From Plut-88900 sp963668115 (GTDB lineage Bacteria > Chloroflexota > Dehalococcoidia > Plut-88900): a stretch of DNA of 64,000 bases. This document shows, one piece after another, positions 53,734 through 62,223 of the stretch. A model generated the notes under the pieces. It had not been told where the DNA came from and did no database searches. It worked only from the letters and a program-made list of their open reading frames with translations. The position numbers and the translations under genes are program-made. Position 1 is the first letter of the stretch; every line of letters starts with the position of its first letter. The stretch lies in contig OY764147.1 in NCBI GenBank assembly GCA_963668115.1, positions 1,674,001 through 1,738,000 of the forward strand, given 5' to 3'.

Positions 53734-54080
53734 TAGGATTCGCCGCCGATCCGGTGGATTAGTGGCTCATCGGGTTATTCGGTTGTGGGGTTTTCGTTTT
53801 CGTTCTGTCTGTTTCGGAGGGGTCGGCGATGGGAGACGCCCAGTGGGACAAGGCCCCTGTTCCTGTCGGAGCAGTTTTTCGGGCGCCCAGGGTCGGGCGC
53901 AGGTTCAAGCGCCTGCCACAGGGCCCGGAGTGTCAATGGCGATGACAGCCAAGGCGCTCCCAGGGTAAGGGGAAAAGGGACAAAATGTGATGTTATGGAA
54001 CAGGACGGGACGAAGATGGGATCCAGGGCGTCTATCCATCGCCTAGATGGTCAGGGAAGGGCCACGGGTGCCCCGATGGT

Positions 54081-54156
54081 GAGGAGATGGCGCCTCTAGC
54101 TTGTGCCGCGGGCCTGCGCGTGGGCCTTTGGGATGGGCCGGGGCGTTGAGTCCTCG
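54081..54156 (-). repeat. Module copy B shared by both long non-coding regions
   Basis: Third copy of the module at 15111-15209 and 15222-15298: GACTCAACGCCC, GCCCATCCCAA, GGCCC, GCCCGCGGCACAAGC, then GGCGCCATCTCCTC on the minus strand. Confidence 0.7.
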
Positions 54157-54233
54157 GGGTCGGGTCTCGGGGGCTTCCCTGGGTTTTCTGGTTCCTCCTT
54201 GTGTTACTGGATTAGTGTTCGCGAACGGAGGGT

Positions 54234-54262
54234 ATGATAACGCCTTTGCTCAGGTGTGTCAA
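54234..54262 (-). promoter_or_regulatory. Strong sigma-70 promoter, region B
   Basis: Minus strand TTGACA (54262-54257), 17-bp spacer, TATCAT (54239-54234). It matches the region A promoter at 26 of 29 positions. A transcript would pass through module B toward rpoB, giving either an independent RNA of roughly 500 nt or a long rpoB leader. Confidence 0.7.
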
Positions 54263-54307
54263 GCAAATGTACGGGTATTGGGGGGAATTCCCCTACCCCC
54301 ACCGCAG

Positions 54308-54329
54308 ATTCCTCGCGGGGCATCGGAAT
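54308..54329 (+). repeat. Degenerate dRS3-like repeat
   Basis: ATTCC and GGAAT arms around a 12-nt loop, followed by GACAGTG. A weak member of the family. Confidence 0.4.
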
Positions 54330-54408
54330 GACAGTGCATGGACGTGTAGGGGTAGGCAAGCGGGAGGGGGTGTAGGGCTAGGATGGAGTGAGTGTTCCGG
54401 AGGGATGG

Positions 54409-54428
54409 ATTCCCACCTCCGTGGGAAT
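54409..54428 (+). repeat. dRS3-like hairpin repeat ATTCCC-N8-GGGAAT
   Basis: A 20-bp inverted repeat with centre ACCTCCGT, preceded by GTGTTCCGGAGGGATGG, the same flank as the copy at 15605, and followed by GACGAGTTAAAGGGG. Confidence 0.75.
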
Positions 54429-54542
54429 GACGAGTTAAAGGGGCGGGAATGGCGGGTAGAGGGGGGTGGGTGGGGTGCAGGGTACCCACAAGGGGTACCT
54501 CTACGGGGGAGGGGACACCACGCCGCGCCCCGCGGGATGGAT

Positions 54543-54587
54543 AAGGCGGACTTTCAGCACGGCGTACGCCCAGGCGCATCTTCGACA
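54543..54587 (+). repeat. 45-bp repeat, copy 2
   Basis: Matches 16482-16526 with two substitutions (CA[C/T]GGCG[T/C]AC). Both copies are next to ATTCCC-type repeats. Confidence 0.7.
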
Positions 54588-54707
54588 CTTTCAGCCCGGT
54601 CGGGGTCGGGAATGGCGGAGAGAGAGGGTACTTTGGAGGTGGATATGGGGTTTTCGGCGCGAGGGGCCTGTGCTATTATCGACGCATAGTTTTCGGCCTT
54701 TGGTGGC

Positions 54708-55208
54708 ATGTCTTCCCTTGATCTGAGCCTTCTCATCGAGCCCCCTTATCGCGACAAATTGGACGCCGCATTGATAGAAAAAGCCGTGTCGTGCGCCCTG
54801 GAAGAAGAGGGCGCCAGATACGCCACTGAGGTGTCGGTGGCGGTCATCGGAGACGAGGCGGTGGCGGAGCTCAACTCGCGGTTCAGGGGCAAGGAGGGGA
54901 CGACGGACGTGCTGTCGTTTGCGATGACGGGCGTGGAGGTTGGGGAGGGGGGATTCGTTAGCCCGCCGAGCGGGAAGCAGGACCTGGGAGAAGTGATAAT
55001 CTCTTATCCGCAGGCCCAACGACAGGCCGAGGGGCTGGGGCACGAAACAAAGGACGAGATTGCATTCCTGACGATTCACGGCGTGTTTCACCTTCTGGGT
55101 TACGACCACGAAGTTGTCTCCGAGGCAGAGCTAATGAAAGAGATGGAGACCCGGGCGCTGGGGAAGATGGGGATTGAGAGAAGTTCCCTCTCACCGGAGA
55201 GAAGCTGA
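54708..55208 (+). CDS. ybeY: Endoribonuclease YbeY (16S rRNA maturation)
   Basis: A 166-residue zinc endoribonuclease. HGVFHLLGYDH supplies the H3 zinc motif, and FRGKEGTTDVLSFAM is the conserved substrate strand. It acts in 16S rRNA 3'-end maturation and ribosome quality control. The stop overlaps the dnaX start by one base (TGATG), so the two are coupled. A weak -10 (TATTAT, near 54674) lies upstream. Confidence 0.95.
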   Translation: MSSLDLSLLIEPPYRDKLDAALIEKAVSCALEEEGARYATEVSVAVIGDEAVAELNSRFRGKEGTTDVLSFAMTGVEVGEGGFVSPPSGKQDLGEVIISYPQAQRQAEGLGHETKDEIAFLTIHGVFHLLGYDHEVVSEAELMKEMETRALGKMGIERSSLSPERS

Positions 55209-56995
55209 TGGTTTCGGAGGTGCTGTACAGGAAGTGGAGGCCGCAGACGCTGTCGGGGGTGGTGGGGCAGGAACATGTGACACGGACTCTTCTGAACGCA
55301 TTGGCGCAGGGTCGGGTGGCGCACGCGTACCTTTTCTGCGGGCCCCGGGGGACGGGGAAGACGAGCACGGCGCGCATCCTGGCGAAAGCGGTGAACTGCT
55401 CTCGGAACGGGAAGGGAGAGCCGTGCAACGAGTGTGGGCAGTGTGTCGGGGTCAGCCAGGGGAATGCGCTGGATCTAATCGAAATCGATGCGGCGTCGAA
55501 CCGCGGGATCGACGAGGTACGGGAACTGAGGGAGCGGGTGAACTACTCGCCGGCGGAGGCGCCTTTCAAGGTGTACATCATAGACGAAGTACACATGATG
55601 ACCACACCGGCCTTCAACGCCTTGCTGAAGGTGCTGGAAGAGCCCCCGGCACACGTGATATTCATCCTAGCCACGACGGAGGCGCACAGGCTGCCGGTAA
55701 CAATCGTGTCCCGGTGCCAGCGGTTCGACTTCCGGCGGTTGAGCCAGGGGGCGGTGGAGGGTCGGCTCAAGGAGCTTTGCGAGGATGAGGGGGTAACGAT
55801 CGGGGACTGGGCGATGAAGTCAATTGTCAGGGCGTCGGAGGGGAGCCTGCGGGACGCGGAGAACCTGCTGGAACAGCTCATAGTTTCATACGGGACGAAC
55901 ATCGAGGCGGACCACCTGAAGGAACTGCTGGGGGTGTCGTCGGGTCTGCCGATAGTGGAGATCGCAGAGGGGATGTTGCTAGGAGACCTGCCGGGGGCTC
56001 TACGGGCGTTGCACGGGGTGGCGGAGCAGGGTTTGAACCTGAAGCATTTCCACCGGGAGATGCAGGAGCACCTGCGACGTCTGCTGCTGTTAAAGGCTGG
56101 GGCCGGGGACGTGATTGAGATTCCGGAGGAGGAGTTGGAAGGGGCGAGGGAGCAGGCTTCAAAGTGCGACATCGGGATGTTGCAGAGGGCATTAGCGTCC
56201 TGGAGCAAGGCTAACGTAAGAAGCGACTCATCGGGGGCGATATACCTGGAGATGGCGATAGTCGAGGTTGCGCTGGGGGTTGGGGAGGCGGGTTCAAGAG
56301 CAGGAGGTGCAGCCGCAAAAGAGGCCGCCAGGGCACCGACAGCGGTTCCGGAGCCAAGGACGAAAGAGCCTACTCAATCCGAGCCGACCAGGCCATCACC
56401 TCGGAAGAGGGTTGAAGCCCCGGGCACTGCGACATCCATCAAAGGTGACCCGGGTGGCGGGGGCAGGGTGCAAGAGGCCCCGAGGCCCGTGAAGGTAACC
56501 GACCTGCAACCCTCCCCTGTTTCGCAGGAGGGCGGGGACATATCGGACTTCAAGGAGAAGTGGCCGGCGCTGGTGGATGCGTTGAGGGGAGTCGGGTCAA
56601 AGGGGAGTCTGGACGCCTTGCTGAGAAGCGCGTGCGAGCCGGTGGCCCTGGAAGGCGATACGCTGGTTATCGGTTTCTACCACGAGTTTCACAAGAACAA
56701 GATTGACGACCCCAAGTACCGACACCTGGTGGAGAAGAAGGTCAACGACGTATTCGGGGGGCCGTACCGGATCCGGTGCGACCTAGTGGGCAAGGGAAAT
56801 CCCAGCCCCACCCGGACATACCGAGATGCGAGCCCTGAGATTCGGGAGCCTGCTTCCACAAACGGCGGGTACGGCCAACAGCGGGAAACGTCGGGCAGAA
56901 ATGACGTGCCGGTCGCTTCGGCGTCGGAGCAGGGGCCCGGGCCGCTGGTGAGGGCGGCACTGGACATGGGGGCCAAGATAATAGAGCGGGGCTAG
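55208..56995 (+). CDS. dnaX: DNA polymerase III subunits gamma/tau
   Basis: A 595-residue clamp-loader ATPase. Walker A GPRGTGKTSTARILA, a zinc module CSRNGKGEPCNECGQC, Walker B IIDEVHMM and sensor VSRCQRFDFRRL are in order. Residues about 370-450 are a low-complexity Pro/Ala/Arg linker and the C-terminal domain after it is tau-like. No obvious slippery heptamer for gamma frameshifting was seen. First of a dnaX-ybaB-recR cluster common in bacteria. Confidence 0.96.
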   Translation: MVSEVLYRKWRPQTLSGVVGQEHVTRTLLNALAQGRVAHAYLFCGPRGTGKTSTARILAKAVNCSRNGKGEPCNECGQCVGVSQGNALDLIEIDAASNRGIDEVRELRERVNYSPAEAPFKVYIIDEVHMMTTPAFNALLKVLEEPPAHVIFILATTEAHRLPVTIVSRCQRFDFRRLSQGAVEGRLKELCEDEGVTIGDWAMKSIVRASEGSLRDAENLLEQLIVSYGTNIEADHLKELLGVSSGLPIVEIAEGMLLGDLPGALRALHGVAEQGLNLKHFHREMQEHLRRLLLLKAGAGDVIEIPEEELEGAREQASKCDIGMLQRALASWSKANVRSDSSGAIYLEMAIVEVALGVGEAGSRAGGAAAKEAARAPTAVPEPRTKEPTQSEPTRPSPRKRVEAPGTATSIKGDPGGGGRVQEAPRPVKVTDLQPSPVSQEGGDISDFKEKWPALVDALRGVGSKGSLDALLRSACEPVALEGDTLVIGFYHEFHKNKIDDPKYRHLVEKKVNDVFGGPYRIRCDLVGKGNPSPTRTYRDASPEIREPASTNGGYGQQRETSGRNDVPVASASEQGPGPLVRAALDMGAKIIERG

Positions 56996-57028
56996 AGGGT
57001 CGGGGGCAGGGGAAAATCGGAGCAGAGA

Positions 57029-57340
57029 ATGAACAGGCAATTCCGAAGACAGATGAAGCAGATGCAGGACGTGCAGGCCATGCTTGCCAAGGCGCAGGAT
57101 GAGCTGGCGGAGAAAGAGGTGGAGGCGAGCGTGGGGGGGGGCATGGTGAAAGTGGTGATGAACGGCAAGCAGGAGATGAAGTCGATAACGATATCGCCGG
57201 ACGTAGTGGACCCGGAGGACGTGGAGATGCTGCAGGACCTGGTGCAGGCGGCGGTGAGCGAGGCAATCGAGAAGTCGCAGGGGCTGGCGTCGAGTCACCT
57301 AGGAGGTCTGACGGCGGGCCTCAATATACCGGGGATGTAG
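57029..57340 (+). CDS. ybaB: Nucleoid-associated protein YbaB/EbfC
   Basis: A 103-residue DNA-binding protein that forms tweezer-like dimers. The N-terminal helix is rich in Gln, Met and Lys (RRQMKQMQDVQAMLAKAQ), followed by VEASVGGGMVKVVMNGKQEM and a C-terminal helix. Lies between dnaX (33 bp gap) and recR (16 bp gap), its usual setting. Confidence 0.95.
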   Translation: MNRQFRRQMKQMQDVQAMLAKAQDELAEKEVEASVGGGMVKVVMNGKQEMKSITISPDVVDPEDVEMLQDLVQAAVSEAIEKSQGLASSHLGGLTAGLNIPGM

Positions 57341-57356
57341 AGGGGAGGGGCGGTCG

Positions 57357-57962
57357 ATGGCCAGCTCTCCGACGTCGCCGGCAGTGACCCGGCTGATAGA
57401 GGCGTTTCACCGGCTGCCGGGGATCGGGCCGAAGACGGCGCAGCGGTTGACTTATCACCTGGTGCGGCTGCCTGAGGAAGAGGCCCGGGCGCTGTCCGAG
57501 GCGATCATGGCGGTGAAGGAGCTGACGACGCTGTGTGAGTCGTGCCAGAACATAGCAGAAACAGAAGTCTGTCCGTTATGCAGCGACTTCCGTCGGGACA
57601 GGAGCCAGATCTGCGTGGTGGAGGAGCCGCTGGACATATTGCCAATCGAGAGGTCGGGGAAGTTCCAGGGGCTGTTTCACGTTCTGCACGGTGTGATATC
57701 GCCGATGAACGGGATCACGCCCGAGGACCTGAAGGTGAGGGAGTTGCTGGAGAGGCTGAGGGACGGGCAGGTGAAGGAGATCATCCTCGGGATCAACCCG
57801 AACATCGAGGGAGATGCGACGTGCATGTACCTGAACGGGTTGATATCGCCGCTGGGGATTAGGGTGACGAGGCTGGCCCGGGGGCTTCCGGCGGGGGGAG
57901 ACCTGGAGTACGTGGATGACGTGACGCTGGCTCGGGCGCTGGAGGGGCGGCAGGAGTTGTAG
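57357..57962 (+). CDS. recR: Recombination protein RecR
   Basis: A 201-residue recombination mediator. RLPGIGPKTAQRLTYHL is the helix-hairpin-helix, CESCQNIAETEVCPLC the zinc finger, and ICVVEEPLDILPIERS with GVISPMNGITPEDL the Toprim domain. It works with RecO (encoded 1 kb downstream) to load RecA on gapped DNA. Confidence 0.97.
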   Translation: MASSPTSPAVTRLIEAFHRLPGIGPKTAQRLTYHLVRLPEEEARALSEAIMAVKELTTLCESCQNIAETEVCPLCSDFRRDRSQICVVEEPLDILPIERSGKFQGLFHVLHGVISPMNGITPEDLKVRELLERLRDGQVKEIILGINPNIEGDATCMYLNGLISPLGIRVTRLARGLPAGGDLEYVDDVTLARALEGRQEL

Positions 57963-58039
57963 GATCAACGAATTCCAATATGGATTTAGCTAGCATTTGT
58001 TGGTACGATTTACGCTAGACGACGTCGCTTACAGGAAAG

Positions 58040-58879
58040 ATGAGTATGCAAGTACCCCAACAACATGAGTTACACGATCCGACGCTAGATGCACTTAGGT
58101 CTCTCGGGGGAAGTGGTTCCATACGAGAGATTACTGATGCTGTTATTGAAAGTATGGATTTGCCTGACAGTATCGTTCGCCGACTTCATCGAGGAGGCCC
58201 TCAAACTGTACTCGAGTATCGCCTGGGCTGGGCACGAACCTACCTGAAGAATTATGGTTTGATAGAAAATCCGGCAAGAGGAATATGGACACTAACCCCA
58301 GAAGGCCGCGGACAGATTTCGACGAACGTGGGGGAGAGAACAGAAAATACTAAAGAACAGAGTGAAACACCACAGTTATCGGCTCCGAGTAACTCTGCGG
58401 AGATCCAATCGGACGCGTGGCGCGGACAACTGCTATCACTGCTACAAAATATGACCCCAGAGGCCTTTGAGCGTTTATGTCAAAGGTTGCTTCGTGAATC
58501 AGGGTTCATCGAGGTAGAAGTAACAGGGCGCACAGGCGATGGAGGCATAGATGGCCACGGCATTATCCGTCTCAACGGCCTAGTAAGCTTCCCTGTGCTA
58601 TTTCAGTGTAAGCGCTATACAACTAGTTATGTCACGCCGTCCCAAGTGCGCGACTTCCGTGGTGCCCTCGCTGGCCGTGCAGACAAGGGACTGTTTATAA
58701 CAACAGGCACATTTACCCGAGAGGCGAAGCGGGAGGCATTCAGGGACGGTGTCCCTCCAATCGACCTAATTGACGGAGACCAATTGGTGGAAACCCTCAA
58801 GGAGTTGGGACTGGGCGTAGAAACCAGGTGGGTTAAAGAAGTGGTAAAGGTGCATGGCACATTCTTTAGGGACATCTAG
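58040..58879 (+). CDS. Mrr-type restriction endonuclease
   Basis: A 279-residue protein. Residues about 10-95 form a winged-helix Mrr_N domain (YLKNYGLIENPARGIWTLT). A Glu/Thr/Ser-rich linker (96-125) leads to the Mrr catalytic domain: ERLCQRLLRESGF, D171 in GDGGIDGHG, and Q189-C-K191 as the QxK form of the PD-(D/E)xK site. Mrr enzymes cut modified foreign DNA, so this is a type IV-like defence candidate. No modification gene is adjacent. Local GC is lower than in recR and recO, which it separates, suggesting acquisition. ATG at 58040 follows AGGAAAG. Confidence 0.85.
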   Translation: MSMQVPQQHELHDPTLDALRSLGGSGSIREITDAVIESMDLPDSIVRRLHRGGPQTVLEYRLGWARTYLKNYGLIENPARGIWTLTPEGRGQISTNVGERTENTKEQSETPQLSAPSNSAEIQSDAWRGQLLSLLQNMTPEAFERLCQRLLRESGFIEVEVTGRTGDGGIDGHGIIRLNGLVSFPVLFQCKRYTTSYVTPSQVRDFRGALAGRADKGLFITTGTFTREAKREAFRDGVPPIDLIDGDQLVETLKELGLGVETRWVKEVVKVHGTFFRDI

Positions 58880-58957
58880 CCACTTCCACCGCGTAACCAC
58901 CAAGAAGTCCACCCCACTCCCTGACATTCCTTCAATATTGGAAACTTGGGCTCGACG

Positions 58958-58963
58958 TATAAT
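58958..58963 (+). promoter_or_regulatory. -10 element of recO
   Basis: Perfect TATAAT, 6 bp before the recO ATG, with no consensus -35. Predicts a leaderless transcript beginning at or next to the start codon. Confidence 0.45.
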
Positions 58964-58969
58964 GCCGGT

Positions 58970-59743
58970 ATGGTCAGGGCGCGGGTATATAAGACTGAGG
59001 GGGTGGTTCTGAGGCATCAGGGCCTGGGGGACGCGGACAAGATTATTACGGTGTACAGCCCTTACCTGGGGAAGCTGAGGGTGGTGGGGAAGGGGGTGTT
59101 GAAGCCGAAGAGCCGGTTGGGGGGGCACGTGGAGCCGTTGTCTCGGGTGTCGTTGCTGATTGCAAAGGGGACGAACCTGGACGTGATCAGCCAGGTTAGT
59201 CCCATCGATAGCTTCGTGGGGCTGCGGGACGATTTGGAGCGGACGGCGCAAGGACTGTATGCGGCGGAACTGCTGGACCTGTTCACGGGGGAGGAGGATG
59301 CCAGCCCGGAGCTTTACGAGGCGTTCCTTGAGACGCTGAATGCGCTCACCGTCAATCGGGACGGGGGGCTTGTGCTGAGAAGGTTCGAGTTGAGGCTACT
59401 GTCCATCCTCGGGTTTGCGCCGGAGTTGGACTCTTGCGTGTCGTGTCGGGAGTCGGAGTTCAGGGGAGGGGTATGGTTCAGCCCGCGGTCGGGTGGGACG
59501 TTGTGTGCGGAGTGTGCGGATGGAGAGGGTTCGGCGTTTCCGATGTCTCGGGATGCTTTGGTGTCGTTCAGGTATCTGAGAAACTCGGATACGGGGGCGA
59601 TTGCGGAGAAGGAGACACCGGAGCGGTTGGCGGGGGAGATGGAGCTGGCGTTGAGCCGTTACATCCGTTATCAGCTAGAGAGGGAGGTGAGGTCGGCGGG
59701 GTTCCTGGACAGGCTGTCGGCGCTGCCTCAACGGAAGGGTTAG
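58970..59743 (+). CDS. recO: DNA repair protein RecO, possibly leaderless
   Basis: A 257-residue protein. The N-terminal OB fold (VYKTEGVVLRHQGLGDADKI, YSPYLGKLRVVGKGVLKP) binds DNA; zinc ligands are CVSC and CAEC near residues 155-185. It acts with RecR in gap repair. A TATAAT at 58958-58963 ends only 6 bp before the ATG, and no ribosome binding site exists, so the mRNA may begin at the start codon. A frame extension to 58946 would overlap that -10. Confidence 0.92.
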   Translation: MVRARVYKTEGVVLRHQGLGDADKIITVYSPYLGKLRVVGKGVLKPKSRLGGHVEPLSRVSLLIAKGTNLDVISQVSPIDSFVGLRDDLERTAQGLYAAELLDLFTGEEDASPELYEAFLETLNALTVNRDGGLVLRRFELRLLSILGFAPELDSCVSCRESEFRGGVWFSPRSGGTLCAECADGEGSAFPMSRDALVSFRYLRNSDTGAIAEKETPERLAGEMELALSRYIRYQLEREVRSAGFLDRLSALPQRKG

Positions 59744-59834
59744 GGGTCGGGACACGGGTGATTTCACGGGGAGTCAGGCACGGGCCGTGCTATACTCTCT
59801 GCCGTCGCACACCCCACGCCCAGAAGGAGAAATC

Positions 59835-61139
59835 ATGTCTGAGAGTCGTTCGAGCGCGGAGCTAATGAGCCGGGCGTCGCAGTTCCTGGCGGGGGGCACG
59901 ATGCACCACACCACGCACGGGTCTCTGCCGCGGGAGCTTCAGCCGATCGTAGCTCGGGGGGAGGGGAGCAAGTTCTGGGACGTGGATGGGAAGGAGTACA
60001 TCGACTACGTGATGGGGTCGGGGCCGCTGGTGCTGGGGCACGCGCACCCGGAGGTGGTGGAAGCGGTGGAGGCGCAGGCGGGGGCCGGTTCGCAGTACTA
60101 CAACCTGAGCGAACCGATGATAGACCTGGCGGAGACGTTGGTGAATGCCGTGCCGTGTGCGGAGAGGGTCAAGTTCACGGGGTCGGGGAACGAGGCAACG
60201 ATGACGGCCCTGAAACTTGCGAGAGCGGTCACGGGCAAGCAGAAGATCATGAAGATGGAGGGCGCCTACCACGGGACTCACGACTATACGGCGTGGGGAG
60301 GGACGCACAAGGAGCCTTTCGAGTATCCCAATCCGCCTCGGGACTCACGGGGGATACCGGATGCGTTGTCGGGGCTGGTTTTGGCCGCGCCGTTCAATGA
60401 CCTGGAAACGACTTCGAGGCTGATTGAGGTGAACAAGGATGATCTGGCGGCTGTGATCGTGGAGCCGATCCAGCGGAATATCCCGCCCAAGGTGGAGTTC
60501 CTGGAGGGGTTGAGGGAAGTGACTACCCGATGCGGAGTAATCCTGATATTCGATGAGGTGGTGACGGGGTTCCGGCTGGCGTGGGGTGGGGGCCAGGAAT
60601 ATTACGGAGTGACGCCCGACCTAGCCACGCTGGGAAAGATAATGGGCGGGGGGTATCCGATAGGGGCGATAGTGGGTCGGGAGGAGTTGTTCTATCCCTT
60701 CACGCCGGAAGCCGCGGCGCGAGGCGAAGTGGCGATGTACGGGGGAACGTTCAGCGGGAACCCGGTGTCGATGGCGGCGGGTCGGGCGGCGCTGAACGTG
60801 TTGCACAGGCCTGGGCAGTACGAGAGGTTGTCGGTGATGGGGAAGAGGCTGGGTGACGGGTTGAAGGAGCTCAGCCAGATGCTGGAAGTGCCGATGTTCG
60901 TGTGCCAGGAAGAGTCGATAGTGGACGTGATGTTCACGGACCAGGAGGTGGTCGGGTATCGGGACACGTGGTCGGCGGATGCGGACATGGCTTACCGGTT
61001 CAAGACGGGGATGATAAGACGCGGAGTCTGGACGGTGCCCGGGGGCCCGAAGATGTACGTTTCGCTGGTCCATTCAGAGGAGGACATAGACCGGACGCTG
61101 GCTGTGGCTGAGGAGTCGTTGAGGGACCTGCGCAGCTAA
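59835..61139 (+). CDS. Class III aminotransferase, HemL-like
   Basis: A 434-residue PLP enzyme. GSGNEATMTALKLARAVTGK binds the phosphate, AYHGTHDY is conserved, IFDEVVTGFR contacts the ring, and LGKIMGGGYPIGAI carries the PLP Lys. The pattern fits glutamate-1-semialdehyde 2,1-aminomutase and its many paralogues that transaminate other substrates. The ATG at 59835 follows AGAAGGAG; a further upstream ATG lacks homology. A possible extended -10 (TGCTATACT) lies near 59787-59796. No other haem genes are close, so true HemL function is uncertain. Confidence 0.85.
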   Translation: MSESRSSAELMSRASQFLAGGTMHHTTHGSLPRELQPIVARGEGSKFWDVDGKEYIDYVMGSGPLVLGHAHPEVVEAVEAQAGAGSQYYNLSEPMIDLAETLVNAVPCAERVKFTGSGNEATMTALKLARAVTGKQKIMKMEGAYHGTHDYTAWGGTHKEPFEYPNPPRDSRGIPDALSGLVLAAPFNDLETTSRLIEVNKDDLAAVIVEPIQRNIPPKVEFLEGLREVTTRCGVILIFDEVVTGFRLAWGGGQEYYGVTPDLATLGKIMGGGYPIGAIVGREELFYPFTPEAAARGEVAMYGGTFSGNPVSMAAGRAALNVLHRPGQYERLSVMGKRLGDGLKELSQMLEVPMFVCQEESIVDVMFTDQEVVGYRDTWSADADMAYRFKTGMIRRGVWTVPGGPKMYVSLVHSEEDIDRTLAVAEESLRDLRS

Positions 61140-61167
61140 TCTCCAACGAGTCTTGCTACACCTAAAG

Positions 61168-61194
61168 GGCTGTCCCCAGAGACGGGGGATAGGC
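61168..61194 (+). terminator. Hairpin after the aminotransferase gene
   Basis: GGCTGTCCCC pairs with GGGGATAGGCC with one bulge and one G-T pair. No T tract follows, so it would be a weak intrinsic terminator. Confidence 0.35.
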
Positions 61195-61203
61195 CGTGGT
61201 CAG

Positions 61204-61232
61204 TTGTGACTGTGTCATGCCTGTGCTAGGAT
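61204..61232 (+). promoter_or_regulatory. Candidate promoter of the MetE-like pair
   Basis: TTGTGA at 61204-61209, 17-bp spacer, TAGGAT at 61227-61232 preceded by TGC (extended -10). The first MetE-like gene starts 20 bp downstream. Confidence 0.5.
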
Positions 61233-61251
61233 TCACACCCGTCTCAGGACT

Positions 61252-62223
61252 ATGAAACTTACAGCGGTAGGCAATTTCCCAAAAATAGGCGAAGGGCCTG
61301 ACGGGCAGAAGCTACGTCGGGCCATAGCCCGCTCCGACAGAGGACAGATAAGCTCTGAAGAGCTAGCCCATGTGAAGGATGAAGTTACCCGTGAGGTGAT
61401 TGAGGAGCAGGCGGACGCGGGGCTGGACATGGTGACGGACGGGATGATCCGGTGGGACGATGGCCAGACCTACATCGCTAGGCAGTTGGAAGGGTTCGAG
61501 GCGACGGGATTACTCCGCTATTTCGATACGAACACGTACTACCGGCAGCCCGTGGCGAAGAGGCCGGTGGGGTGGACGGGGCCGATAACGGTGGACGACT
61601 ACCGGTTTGCGGTCGGGTGCACGACGCTGCCCGTAAAGGCGATTATCACGGGCCCCTACACACTCGCCAAGCTCTCCCGCTCCGAGCACCATCGAGACCT
61701 TTCTCACCTGGCGATGGAATTGGCCGATGCGATGAGGCAGGAGGCCCTGGCGCTGGAAGAGGAGGGGGCGCCCCTATTACAGGTGGATGAGCCGGCAATC
61801 GTAAGGAACAAGGAAGACTGGGGCCTGTTCCAGCAGGTAATGGAGCGGTTCACCCGAGGCCTGACCGTGGAGCGGATGTTGTATACGTGGTTCGGGGATG
61901 TGTCGGGGTTGGATGGGTTCTTCGGATTGGACTTCGACGGGTTCGGGTTGGACTTCGTGATGGGGCCGGCCAATTTCGATCTGCTGAACGGGTTCCCGAT
62001 GGAGAAGACGCTGGGGTTGGGAATCCTGGATGCGCGGAACGTGAGGATGGAGTCGGTGGAGCAGATTTCCAAGACCGTCATGGATGTTTCGAACCGGGTT
62101 TCATTGGACAGGATTTACCTTACACCAAGCTGTGGCCTTGATTACCTGCCCCGGGAGACGGCGATAGCCAAACTGAGACGCATGGCCGAAGGCGCTGCGG
62201 CATTAAAGGAGACGGTGAGCTAG
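61252..62223 (+). CDS. MetE-like barrel without zinc ligands
   Basis: A 323-residue single-barrel homologue of cobalamin-independent methionine synthase. The start AVGNFPKIG and LQVDEPAIV (177-185) are family motifs. At the zinc site the usual H-x-C is Y211-T-W213, the ligand Glu is Gly or Met, and only C294 remains. It cannot bind zinc in the canonical way. It stands immediately before a paralogue with a complete site (stop and start touch), so it may be a partner subunit analogous to the N-terminal barrel of MetE, which also lacks zinc. Confidence 0.82.
   Translation: MKLTAVGNFPKIGEGPDGQKLRRAIARSDRGQISSEELAHVKDEVTREVIEEQADAGLDMVTDGMIRWDDGQTYIARQLEGFEATGLLRYFDTNTYYRQPVAKRPVGWTGPITVDDYRFAVGCTTLPVKAIITGPYTLAKLSRSEHHRDLSHLAMELADAMRQEALALEEEGAPLLQVDEPAIVRNKEDWGLFQQVMERFTRGLTVERMLYTWFGDVSGLDGFFGLDFDGFGLDFVMGPANFDLLNGFPMEKTLGLGILDARNVRMESVEQISKTVMDVSNRVSLDRIYLTPSCGLDYLPRETAIAKLRRMAEGAAALKETVS

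Larger units (their letters stand above)
53567..54707. other. Long non-coding region B
   Basis: About 1.14 kb between divergent rpoB and ybeY. From low to high coordinate: the rpoB promoter (53705-53733), a segment resembling 14580-14632 (near 53785-53840), a GGCG-CGCC hairpin (54021-54046), one copy of the shared module (54081-54156), an AAGGAGGAAC block (minus strand, near 54190-54200), a second minus-strand promoter (54234-54262), two ATTCCC-type repeats, and a 45-bp repeat. Order and sequence are colinear with region A. No credible ORF. Confidence 0.6.

Noticed and set aside
53890..53925. GGTTCAAGC block that resembles a tRNA T loop
   Set aside because: No acceptor stem, D arm or anticodon arm can be drawn around it.
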